Source: Rallus limicola
Lineage: Eukaryota > Chordata > Aves > Gruiformes > Rallidae
Length of the DNA: 64,000 nucleotides
NCBI GenBank assembly: GCA_022605955.1
Contig: JAKCOZ010000018.1
Location: 5,154,001-5,218,000, forward strand
Direction of reading: 5' to 3'
The notes below the pieces were generated by a model that worked only from the letters and a program-made list of their open reading frames with translations, did not search any database and was not told the origin of the DNA. Shown here piece by piece: positions 28,546 through 39,690 of this stretch. The position numbers were made by a program, and so were the translations under genes. Position 1 is the first letter of the stretch. The number at the start of each line of letters is the position of its first letter.

Positions 28546-28569
28546 AGAAATAGAAATCTTTCTATTTCT
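28546..28569. repeat. perfect inverted repeat, 11-bp arms, 2-nt spacer
   Basis: agaaatagaaa (28546-28556) and tttctatttct (28559-28569) are perfect inverted copies separated by tc. The result is a 24-bp near-palindrome able to extrude as a small cruciform. No coding or RNA gene is next to it. Confidence 0.9.
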
Positions 28570-28770
28570 AATTGCTTCTTCAGTTTGAGCCAATCACTAC
28601 AGGTTAAACCTCTTCAGCTTCTATATATCAAACTGGACAGTGTCATAAAATAATGGCTCCAACAGGAGAAATTATGTTGTGCATCTCGTGTGTCCATCTG
28701 CTCATCTTCCACCACCACTTAAGAGAATTAGGCTATTGATTCTCTTCCTTGCCCTAATAATTTTCATGGA

Positions 28771-28784
28771 TTTTTTTTTTTTTT
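28771..28784. repeat. poly-T tract (T14)
   Basis: Uninterrupted run of 14 T. Simple sequence. Confidence 0.95.
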
Positions 28785-30559
28785 ATGATTTCAAACTTTT
28801 CCAGCATAAGCAAAGATGTCAAGCCAAGAACTGTGGTTGCATAACCTCAACTACTGAGCAGTAAAATAATGAATCAACAATGGGGGGTTTGTCATTGTTA
28901 GTAGTACCACTATTCTCAATGATTCCAGTGTAGGAATGCTTTTCTGATGAGGAACTCATAGACAAATTCTTTCCTGGGCATTGTCATGGAGTATCATTTA
29001 ACACGTACCATTCTCCTTATATTCTCATATTATTTTTACAAAGCACAAAAATATTGCTTAGGTTGCTTTGACCTTTCTGTATTCACTTATAAAAACATTA
29101 TCACAGCAACCAAAAAAGGTTAATACAGAAAATTCCAAGAAAAAGAAATTAGGCAAACTCACATGTATTTCTATATTTTGAGAAATAAGAATCTATGTGC
29201 CTCTCTTTGGAGTGTATTTATGAGTATTACCACATGTACACATTCATTGAGCTGTTAAAATTTCAGGCATAGCACATTAAATTCAGTTTTTATTGCCTCT
29301 AAAAAATGCACTTCCAACCACACAGTGACCCCCTCACCCAGTTCTTCTGTGCAACATTCAAGGCCTAATTCATTAGTAATATGAAATAAATACAAACAGT
29401 TCTGTATTAGAGCTGTCAATATCCCAGTGAAAAACACTAGGCTTTGTTATAGAGAGATCAGCCTGAAAGTTGCCAGCTGGAGGGATCAGTTGAATATGAA
29501 CTGAGAGCCCTGTATAAGCCTTACTGGAAGCAAAGAGAGCACAGGGATGAAAAGGACAGGCTTCAAACACATGGAATAGCCTTAGGAAGAAATGTGGGAA
29601 GCAAATCGATCACACAAACTTATGGAAGTCATGGGTTTAGCAGAAATACTGAGGAAGCAGAATGAGGAAGATACAGGGGGAAATTCTGCTTCAGTAGGAT
29701 GGAAACGAACAGATCTTATCCAGGGCCATAAAGCCTTGGCTGTCTGGAGCACCAGAATGTGAGCAGCTCCTTCTGTATGCTGCAAGTGAAGACTTACAGA
29801 GTTTTCAAAGAGCAGACCCTTCAGATATAGCTGAGCCCACTGGAAAATATAACTGCTATCAGTTAGTTCTCTCTTATCCATGTGACGGAAGTCAAAGAGT
29901 TAATGTGAAACCAATTTTCTCACTTTATTAAGATCCTTAGGATGAGATGTTTAGGCCCTAAATCAGTTTTTGGTTGAGAAGACAGGTCAAACACTGAATC
30001 GTAGACTTAGGACTGATCACAAAGTTACATTAAAAATTGTAGATAACAGCAGACTTCAGGGGATGAAACAATGCTTTTTAATAATGATGACTTTATTCCA
30101 TTAATTGACTTGATAAGTAATTGACTTCAGTAATTTCTGCATTTCCCAGTTTCAAGAGTATGGAATTCCAAGAATCTAAACATGTGAAACATCATTTGTG
30201 ACTGCATGTTGAATTTTAAACTGTTAGATGAGAAACAAAAACCCAAGGAACCAACAAACACCTAATCTCCTAGCATGATCTCACAAAATGGTTTATTAAT
30301 TCTATAAGCCCACATGTTCCAAAAGGAATAAAAGGTATCTGGCAAGAAAAATATTTTTATCCATACCACTAATTCCATGAATCATTGTAAAATCTTAGCA
30401 AAAGCTAAGAATAATAATAGCTAAGAAGTTCCTGGAACCTACAGATGACATATTATCCCAGATACTCTGTTCCATAGTGAAAATCAGGAAGAATTATCTT
30501 CATAGTTCTATATTCTCCAAAATCTTCAGTGATTTGATGATATCTACCAAAATTTTTAG

Positions 30560-30610
30560 ACATGTCTTATTACCAGACACATGCCTTATTACCAGACACA
30601 TGCCTTATTA
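30560..30610. repeat. 19-bp tandem repeat, about 2.7 copies
   Basis: The unit is acatgYcttattaccagac. Copy 1 (30560-30578) has t at the variable position. Copy 2 (30579-30597) and the partial copy 3 (30598-30610) have c. This is a tiny minisatellite-like array. Confidence 0.93.
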
Positions 30611-33159
30611 CTGCATCTAACCTCTTTATTTTCTTCAGGAACAAAATGCAAATTTAGTGTTGCTAAGATGATATTTGTATAAGTATCCTTGTTGATATAA
30701 GCAGTATCTCAGTTTGTTTGAAATCATGCCTAAATTAAGGAAAAACAAATCCCCATCTGCTTTTGATACATTAGTATCTAATTTCTGAGGATACAGAAAG
30801 TATAGTTAACAGCTTATTTATTTGACTTAATTTTGAATATTTAGAATATATGCAAATTCTCTCAAGAGAATAAACACCTGAAAAATGGTTCAATAATTAA
30901 AACTGCAGTGAAGAAACTGGCTCACGTGTTAGCAGGGATGGTCATCAAACACAGACCTAAAACTAATGCGATGGTTAACAAGTTTGCAAGGGAATTTTTC
31001 TATGCTACTGAACACAAGCAGGCCTCTTCTAGCTCTAATTACCAAACGCATCATCATCTTTTTTACAAGTTTATGAAAGCTCAAATCAGATTTCTTCTGG
31101 AAACTGTTTCCTGCCAAGACAATTAATGACAGGTAAATAGAAAATCTTATCTTAGAGGTGAGTGGCAATAAATTGTCTTTGATTTTACCTATATTTACAT
31201 CTACATGTGCTAGAAGTAGACATCAGCAAATATAATTACATCATCAAATGTAGATAGCTAGGTAATGCTCTCATTGAACTATTGAACCCAATTCAGTCAT
31301 GTACCCAGATATATTTGCAGTTTTCATACATTCATTTCTCTATTTGCATAGCATTATGCTATTTAGTTGCATCTTCTACTTTAACATATATTGCTTTATT
31401 TTCAAAGCCTCTTTAACCCAAATCACTTGGTTTAGTGCCACAAATGGAATATGTTAGTCATACACTGCAGGATCTATAGCAGGGAAAAACAATTAATCAT
31501 GTTGTTACCAAAGATCTAATCCACATTTTGAAAACAGCCTCACATACGTGTCCAAAATTTGCATTCTTTATTTGCTAGTATTTACTTAAAATATCTTGTT
31601 CTGCAAACAATCCTGGCTACAAGCTCATTCAGAACTCATCCCTGAGAAAGGATCCAAAATAGCTGCCAAAAAAAAATTCGACTTTATTTCATTATTCATT
31701 TGCACCTATTATTCATGGATATTTTTATTGTCAGCTTTTAAACACAATGTGATATGAGTAGCAGTTCCTTTCTGGTGGAACAAAAACTGATGACTCACAA
31801 ATAGCCAAGGTTATATCATTATCATATTCCCCTCCATACAAAAAAAAAAGGAAATAAAGTTCTCCACAGGATAGCACCCTTGGATCTCTTCTCTTCCATC
31901 AAAACACACCCCTGTGTGAATATAGGCATGACAGTATGGAGAAGTGTACATGCCATTTGGCGGGGATGGAAATGAACTTTCCAGAACCAAATGTAAATAT
32001 ATGGGGATCATTTTATGCACTCTTTCCTATAGAGGGTTTGACAGTTCAATACTTACTAGTGTATAAATTGTTAGTGGTGATTATTTGAACTCATTTGACA
32101 ATAAACATCTAAATAACTGAAAAGGAAAACCAAACAAAACTGTTCTCACAAAGACACCCATGTATTCAGCTTCAGTTTCCAATGCCAGAAAAGAACGCAG
32201 GGAGCTAGAGATATGGCAGATTTGCCAGTGTACCATTTCATCACTGTGCTACTGCAATATCATCGACCTAGTCCCTATGCACCACGTGCAGGAAGCTAAG
32301 ACAAGTTCTCAAAATGATTTTGCTAATGGACCAAGGTCTCAAAATCTGTGAAATGCAATCACCTCATCAATCATTCACAACTGTTATTATTTTTTGTATC
32401 GTCTATAAAAGGAAATGAAAGGCTAGATTCTAAAACTAGATATCCCCCCCTTACTTTCTGCCTAGTACAGCATTAACAAGCACTAACAAATGGCACACCA
32501 GCGTCATCTGAACCAGTGACACAAGTGCAGTGATAAGCCATATAAAATATTCATAACCGGAACTTTAGATGTAGGCAGATGCACAACAACAGCATACAAG
32601 CTTTGTCAGGAATTGTTGAGAGATTGAAAGCATACTTAAAGGATTTATTAAAGCAATCAGAAGAAGCCTCTACTCAGTCACCATGATTGCAGGGAGTTTA
32701 TGGCCATGTATTTAATCTTCTTCCTCTGTAACAGATAAGTTATGCTTTCTTCTGATTTGTGCACAAAGAGTTTTTTCAATCTTTGGGTGAAAAGCACCAT
32801 TTCTGCCTTGCTAAGCGAAGCATTAATAGGAATGTCAGAAGCAAGATGGAACATGTAATAAATGTTAAGGTTTAACACCATAAAGATTTATATTACAGAG
32901 AATATAGTCCTAGATTACGACATAATATTATAATCTTTTGTTACATGAAATGATAGGAAAGATGGTTTCACAACAGGGATTTCTTTTTGCAGCATTATAT
33001 CCAGGGACACCTGAGTTCAACAACAAAAACAACAAACTTGAGTACACACCACTCCTGAACAATTGCCTTAGCAATAATTAAGCAAATAGAACACTGGGAA
33101 TAGAAATTGCCAACACACATCAGTTCAGCACTTACAGACAAGCAATTGACAAAGATTTC

Positions 33160-33171
33160 TTTTTTTTTTTT
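33160..33171. repeat. poly-T tract (T12)
   Basis: Uninterrupted run of 12 T, followed nearby by an A-rich stretch. Simple sequence. Confidence 0.95.
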
Positions 33172-33608
33172 AGTTCACAAAAAAAACCCCAACTTGTTTC
33201 TAAGGTCAACTAGAAAACAGGGAAACATCTAAGGGAGAAGAAAAAGCAATTGCTAGTTGAAAGAAAAGAATATTAGCAGAAAAAAATATACAAATAGCTT
33301 AAACTTCTGTATACATAAAAACTTGCATTATCTCTGCAAGATGTTTGACTGTATTCTTATTTTTACAGTGACCATTATAAGCACTGAATAGCTAAAGCTT
33401 GTTAACACAGCCAAAGAGATGGAAGAATATATTTTTTTCTATTATTTTGGCTTACTGCCTACAGTTTCTTATAGTTTGCACTGACCTTTCCCTTAAGGAA
33501 GCTTTAGAAACATTAGCTGCGTCCTGGAGTTATTCAGAATATTTCACATGCAGAACAGAGCTGACAGACCTTGGGTCCCCTGCTGAGTTTGCAGGAACCA
33601 TTGAAAAC

Positions 33609-33623
33609 TTTTTTTTTTTTTTT
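33609..33623. repeat. poly-T tract (T15)
   Basis: Uninterrupted run of 15 T. It creates poly-Phe in overlapping chance frames. Confidence 0.95.
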
Positions 33624-34390
33624 GGAGTATTTTTCTATTCAACAAAATCAATGTGCAATACCAATATGCACACAAGCAGCTTTAGAGGTTTATAGTAGAA
33701 AGAAAAAAACACTGCTTCATCTTAGAGGTACAACTACAAGGAATGCAGGTTTTGTTACAATAACTGCACTGTTCCCACCTTCTGTTCCTGTGTTTCTTAA
33801 TCTGGGGAGAGCCTGAGTTTCCTACACTCAGTAGAAGTTGCTAGTAAATATTTCTTTGTTTTATTTACAAATATACACAAGTCTTGCATGTTTAACATAA
33901 GAGAAGGAACCTTCCTCACCCACACAAGGTCTCTGCAGCAAATACTCTAAGATAAACATCCATTTTGCAAAGGTTTCCAATTTTTGCACGCCTGCTCTTT
34001 TTGCCCACAAGGGCATAGAAAATAATATTTAAGACCTTCAACACAATTGGGGGGCTTTCCCCCACCTCATTAATTGGCCCAACACGTGTTGCCAATAGTG
34101 AATTTGGCATTTGCCTTTATAACTGTTAGAATATAAAGGAAGAAAGCTCTACTGGTCTCTCAAAGGAGGGTGCCACACACTTGCTGAACTGGGCACTTCT
34201 CCAAAAACAGTTCCTACACAGAATTCTTGCTATTTTCTATTCAGCTTTTACCTTTGACATACATACCTCTACACAGAATAATTTTAAATATTTCACTATA
34301 CATACTATATACTAGTTTTAAATCCTGTTAATACACTGAAATAACTACAGGCATTTAGTATGGGAAGATCAAAACAACTCCTCTGAACAA

Positions 34391-34432
34391 CATAAAGAAT
34401 ATATGGTCAAGCATAAAAAATATATGGTCATT
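34391..34432. repeat. 21-bp tandem duplication
   Basis: The units are 34391-34411 and 34412-34432. Both contain catAAa.aatatatggtca and differ at three positions. Local duplication. Confidence 0.88.
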
Positions 34433-34513
34433 ACCTCTGTTCTAATGCATTTCTGCTCCTGCTTCTTTACTCACAATATAACTTGACTGCCAAAATACTT
34501 TGCAATGTAGCTC

Positions 34514-34526
34514 TTTTTTTTTTTTT
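34514..34526. repeat. poly-T tract (T13)
   Basis: Uninterrupted run of 13 T. Simple sequence. Confidence 0.95.
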
Positions 34527-36722
34527 CTGTGACAAAGCATTAAAAGGAAGAACAGATTAGTCAATAGGACCTCTCTTTTGGATTCTGTTTGTTCTAAGAC
34601 ATGACAGCATTTTTAATATACAGATGATGTACACGAGTATTACACATGTACAGAACATGGGAACAGTGCAGATTTTATCCACTTACAAAAATCACACATA
34701 TGAATTATAGTTGAGAAACCTTTCACCCATTGCCTGTTCCTTTGCTTTTATTAAGTAACAATCCCAATCTTTTTCCTACTCACTTCTACTCTATACTGGA
34801 ACAAAAATGTTGTCACTTAGAAATTCCAGGATCTTAGCAACCACGAATTTGCATTTACTTTACATCCTGTTCCAATAGCAACAGAATGCACATTGCACAA
34901 AACGAAAGATGATGTGAAATTTGGGTTTGAAAAGACTTACAATTTTGTTACAGATATACAAATAACTGTGGTTTCTAATCATGCAATACAGATCTGTTGT
35001 TTTGTCTTGTCTGGATTCAAAACCTATAATGTTGAAGACAGAATAAAACAAATTCAAAGAGCAAGCGAGACACAGTCCAAGACTTTCATTGCCTCCTCAA
35101 AGTAAAAATGAATCAAGACTTAGAAAATTTATTGTATGTGAAAACACATGCAGCTGCTTTTTCGAATTCTTGCAATAACAAAATCTACTTTCGGCTACTG
35201 ATCTTCTAACAACAGATACACAAATTAAACTAGATTCACTTTTAGCCTATGTCTAATGAATCCACAACTGTACATCACTCAGTGAACTTAGGAGCTTATT
35301 AAAGAAGTTGTGGTGTTAAACTGTGTCTCAGAGCTCACTTTCAGATTTTCAGAAAAATCCCAACTGTTTTTACATTTTAACTGTAGCCCGTATTAAAAGG
35401 TTTTATTTCAAATCAGAACTCTGTACCTAACAGAGAAATTTTTACATGAAGACAACTTTTCATGCTAAATGAATAATAAATTATAGGTTATGTGTCTCTT
35501 TGATTTTAGAGGATGCATAATTTACAACAATAAATAATTAACATATCAAAGCCTTCTCATTTAACTGATGCCTTCAGCATCAGCACAGCCAAACTACAAA
35601 ACCTTCCGTTTGGTGCTTAAAATCCATCTTTGTGGTGGAGATGAGTAGTTGCTTTATATAAGTAGTTATTATGTTTTCCAATAGGTATTTTTTGCTTATC
35701 ACTTACAAGTATTAATAAATATCACAAAGTTCAATTTCTGACATATGATCTGTAAGCACACTGCAGCAGAGGAAGAATAGGCAAGCATAATTAGCAGTAT
35801 GCAGTTACAAACAGGATTTCAGCTAGGAGTACTTCATGCAAGCTTTATTTTTAAGTGGTGTTAAGTTTTTCTTACAGGCAGCTTATTGTATTAGCAAAAA
35901 AAAATTGGTCATAAGGAAATAGCTCATCTCTAGGCAAAAGAAAAATAACACTATTTCTGTATGGAAAATACATATTCAGTTTATATTTAGTAGTCCTGTT
36001 CTTTAATTATTGGTAGTGTCTATGGATACACTAAATACTCTGTAACAGCCATGACTGAGAAAGACCTAAAAGCATATTTTTCTTGCTAGCTCATGACCAA
36101 ACAGCCTCTTACAGCAATGTGTGTACAAGTAACTTGGCTGACCAGGGCTTCCATGCTGCTCCATGACAATTAAGACACACACTGCTGTGGAGGGAGCCAG
36201 GCTGGACTATAGGCACTAGTGACTGCTGAGGCAAAGTGATGCTAATGGCAGCCTAGGACTCTGCAAAGGAGAGCATGACGAGGCTGGCCGTGCCCAGAAA
36301 GTACCACACAGGCTACAAAGGGTGACTTAAGTTGACATCATCCCTTGAAGCAGTATGGACTGAACAGAAATTTGGGGCTTGCAATCAAAGGCCAGAATAG
36401 CTCTCACCTACATCAGTTATGGAATCCATGGGTTTAACTTAACACATGCAAAGAAATCATCTTTTCCTCAGAGTTTACAATGACAGCATCATCGTGCAAC
36501 TCAACTCCTGTGACTGGACCTTAAGGTTATACAGAGCTTTACTTTTATCAGGCTAAGCCTGTTTTCAGGTTTATGACCAAATCCAATAACAAAGCTCTGT
36601 AAAACAGTAACTCATAGTTTTGGTGAAAGTATAAATGAATCTCCACTGTCTTGCTTCCTTTGCATGCGCGACATTTGTTGGGTTTGGTTTCTATTATTTG
36701 TGTTCGTTTCTCCTTGTTATTT

Positions 36723-36755
36723 GGGGTGGGATTTGGGGAGCTGGGGGGGGAGGGG
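36723..36755 (+). other. potential G-quadruplex motif
   Basis: G-runs on the plus strand lie at 36723-36726, 36728-36730, 36735-36738, 36743-36750 and 36752-36755, with loops of 1-4 bases. This satisfies the G3+N1-7 rule with five tracts. It stands out in an otherwise AT-rich region. Folding in vivo, and any role, are unknown. Confidence 0.75.
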
Positions 36756-37401
36756 TTATGGATTTTTTTAAGATTGGCTTACCTAGAAGTTAGCAGCTTT
36801 AGATCATTTAAGCCTCAGCCTGTGGCATCTGCTATTCTTCTGTCATGCTGCCACAACAGCTGAGGCTCATCACTGCAGTTGGCACAGCCTGGTCCATCCC
36901 CAGCTGTAGAAGCCTGTGCCATTACACCCTCATTGCTATCCCTAGCTGTTCTTTAAAAATTACAGGTAACTTATATCACATCTCTGCACTGCTTTGCAAG
37001 CATCTCTCCATCCATTATTTAAAGCGAACATTTGCTCAGCAGTGCAGTATGACTGCAGTGTCAGCCAAGTGTGGGATTGACCCCACAGCCCAGACTCGCC
37101 TCCTGCCCCTTCTGCTTTGTAATGTCCCAGTGGTGACTTGAGGATTTATCTCAGCCAGCTTCCTTCAAGAACTGATGAACCTATATTTTTCATCACATAT
37201 AAAGGAAAAAGTGACTGAGTCTTGCATTTGTCAAAGTCCTTGATATTGAATATCAGCTTCTGTGAGACCACAGAAAGAATAAATATTGTGGAAAAGACTG
37301 GAAAGAAAAATCTACAGTATAATATATTAAATATATTTGTACACACATACAGTTTGTAAGAAGTATATGTACTGGAATTCAGGAAAAATATCTAATAATG
37401 A

Positions 37402-37422
37402 TTTTTTTTTTTTTTTTTTTTT
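37402..37422. repeat. poly-T tract (T21)
   Basis: The longest homopolymer in the window: 21 uninterrupted T. It is likely length-polymorphic. No retroposon body is recognised on either side. Confidence 0.95.
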
Positions 37423-39439
37423 ATTCTTTTTCTTGGCACACACTTTGTGTTTGGAATGAAAAGTGCCAGTCATCTGCAAATGGCAGTCAGGCTTCTGATT
37501 ATGGGCTGCAGAAGAGATTTCAAGTAGAAAAGACAGATACCACTTTTAGGCCCAGAAAAATAAATTTAAACACTTATGTTGATGCCAATGGAACAAAGCT
37601 TCCATCAAAAGTATTTGCATGAAGAAAGCCTTAATTACAGTTGTCTTAGGGAATGCACATCTGCATTCCAGCTGTAATCACATGGCCCATTATGAAACAC
37701 AGCTTTAAGAAGGCAAGTTAAAAGGTCATGGTCTAACAAAAAAATAGCTACTTATATCTTTTTAGTCCCCCCACTTTCTTTTTCTGCACAATACTACTGA
37801 TTTACAACAATATATAAATGTATATTGAGGGATAAACAAAATTAATTTTCTAAGAAGATCCTATTGAACATCTGGATCATGACAACATACCCTTATTGGA
37901 GACTTATGGTTTATAGTGTTCATGGCTAGATGAGACATCAGTCTGGCATTTTTCAGCAGTCCTTTAGCTACCTTCTCATGCAGAAGATAAAAATGTCTAC
38001 AGCAAAACTTAATTGTGAGATTTAGCTTAAAGGGAATGAAAATTATTTTTTCCATACTTCTAGAGAAATTTTTATACTAATATAAACTGATTTCCGTCTG
38101 AAGCAGAAGTGAGAATTATCTTGGGCTTCTCCCAATACGTTTACCAGTGGCAGCACCTTACATCCAGTTGCAAATGGAACACTTACACAAGAAAAAAACA
38201 GTTGCTATGTCAATAAACTCTTCCCGTTTATAATCTTATTTGCAGAGAAATTGAAACTTGTCCTGTTAATGCTGTTACATTGACACAGTTAACCTGCATG
38301 ACTTTCCTTCTGATCTTCCATCTGCTCTTCATTTTGTTATGCAATACCTGAAGCAAAAAATTGCTGCCTGAAGATACTGTGGGGCCTTTCTTATAAGCCT
38401 AACAAAACTTTGACATAGTTGTAATAGGTTTAAAAGCCCAATTTTTATTCAGCCAGAAATTCTGGTACTTCTATTTTTTTCAAAATATAAGAAAGCCTAC
38501 CTAAGTCTTGGTGGTAAAGTGATGCAGAAAAGCAAACTTAAATTTGAAGAAAAATAAAAATTTTGAAATTAGGCTAATTGATGGATCTGATGGACTGCTC
38601 TGAACTCTAAACATGACTTCATTTCCCTGTGCCTGGAACAGACATGGTTCAGTTAATACCATGAATTAAGCAGATTACTACAGAGCTGTGTTACAGTGCT
38701 TGAGACTGGGCTCAGAATGACAACCTGTTCTTTTCTTTAAAAGAATGCTACTCTTGACTTTCCTACGTGCATAAAGAAAGATGAAAAGTTAACACCATTA
38801 TCTTAGAGCAACCACTTTTCACCGTAATGAGTCAACACCTAGGCAAATATTTCAATCAAAATTAAGATGGACCCAAAAATTCCAATATGGCCATTTTTGC
38901 CAGTTATTTACATCTGTGTATTTAATTAACATTTAAAAATAAAGGGTCATTAAACACTTTGTCTATGTATGACCACAGGTACGTATTAATTGGGGGGTTG
39001 CTTTTATGAGAGGTCTAATGGCTGAGCAGCAGTTAGCTGACAGGTTCAATCAGCAACACAATTTTGCCTTGTAGTAAAAAGGATTAATCAGGATATAAGC
39101 AGCACTCAGGTTCTGCACAGTACTCCTAAAAAGTCTGAAAACACATTTTAAATACGATTATTCAAAGGAAGCTGAAGAGCAATGCATCACCATGCCAGAA
39201 GAACATAAGATACTGTTCAAGAAAGATTTTTTTTTATTATTACAGTGACCTACACTTTCATACCATTTTACTGGAATGGAATCAGTTCCAATCCCCAAGA
39301 TTTCAGCAAGGGAGTGAATCTGCTAGGCTATGTCAGCCAGTTTCCGTTAGCTAGAATGACAGCTCTGACTAGTCAGCAAGCCCTTAATCTTTGAAGATTC
39401 TTATTTGTCTACCATTTCACAGCAAGCAGTTCTGATGAA

Positions 39440-39690
39440 TAGTGCAATTAACCTTTCCGTTATTAAAACAATTAATTGCAAAAATTAAAGACATGACAAG
39501 GGCTAAATACTAATGCATAAATTATTAGGTTCAAGAATTGTAATTATTAATCTATGTACAATAATTGTGAAATAAACAAAGAGGACAAATTGTAAGCAGA
39601 AGTCAGTGCTAGAATTGATGGCCATTTGTTTTCCCTGTGAAAAGAGAATTGCACCATTTTACTTCTGGCATTAAGAATTAATCATACTAC
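39440..39690. promoter_or_regulatory. candidate cis-regulatory patch, dense homeodomain cores
   Basis: At least eight TAAT/ATTA cores fall within about 250 bp. They include the 10-bp palindrome caattaattg at 39469-39478, a cluster at 39541-39553 and another near 39675. This base pattern is typical of deeply conserved noncoding elements near developmental genes. Conservation cannot be judged from one sequence, and AT-rich background inflates such counts. Confidence 0.28.

Larger units (their letters stand above)
13546..30559. other. AT-rich noncoding DNA, no gene recognised
   Basis: No coding region, RNA gene or clear transposon was identified. The stretch includes a GC-richer patch at about 15430-15720 that I could not assign. 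It also holds possible regulatory patches near 14.7, 17.36 and 21.8-22.3 kb, simple tracts, and short inverted repeats at 25.31 and 28.55 kb, listed separately. Open frames are short and look like chance. Confidence 0.6.
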
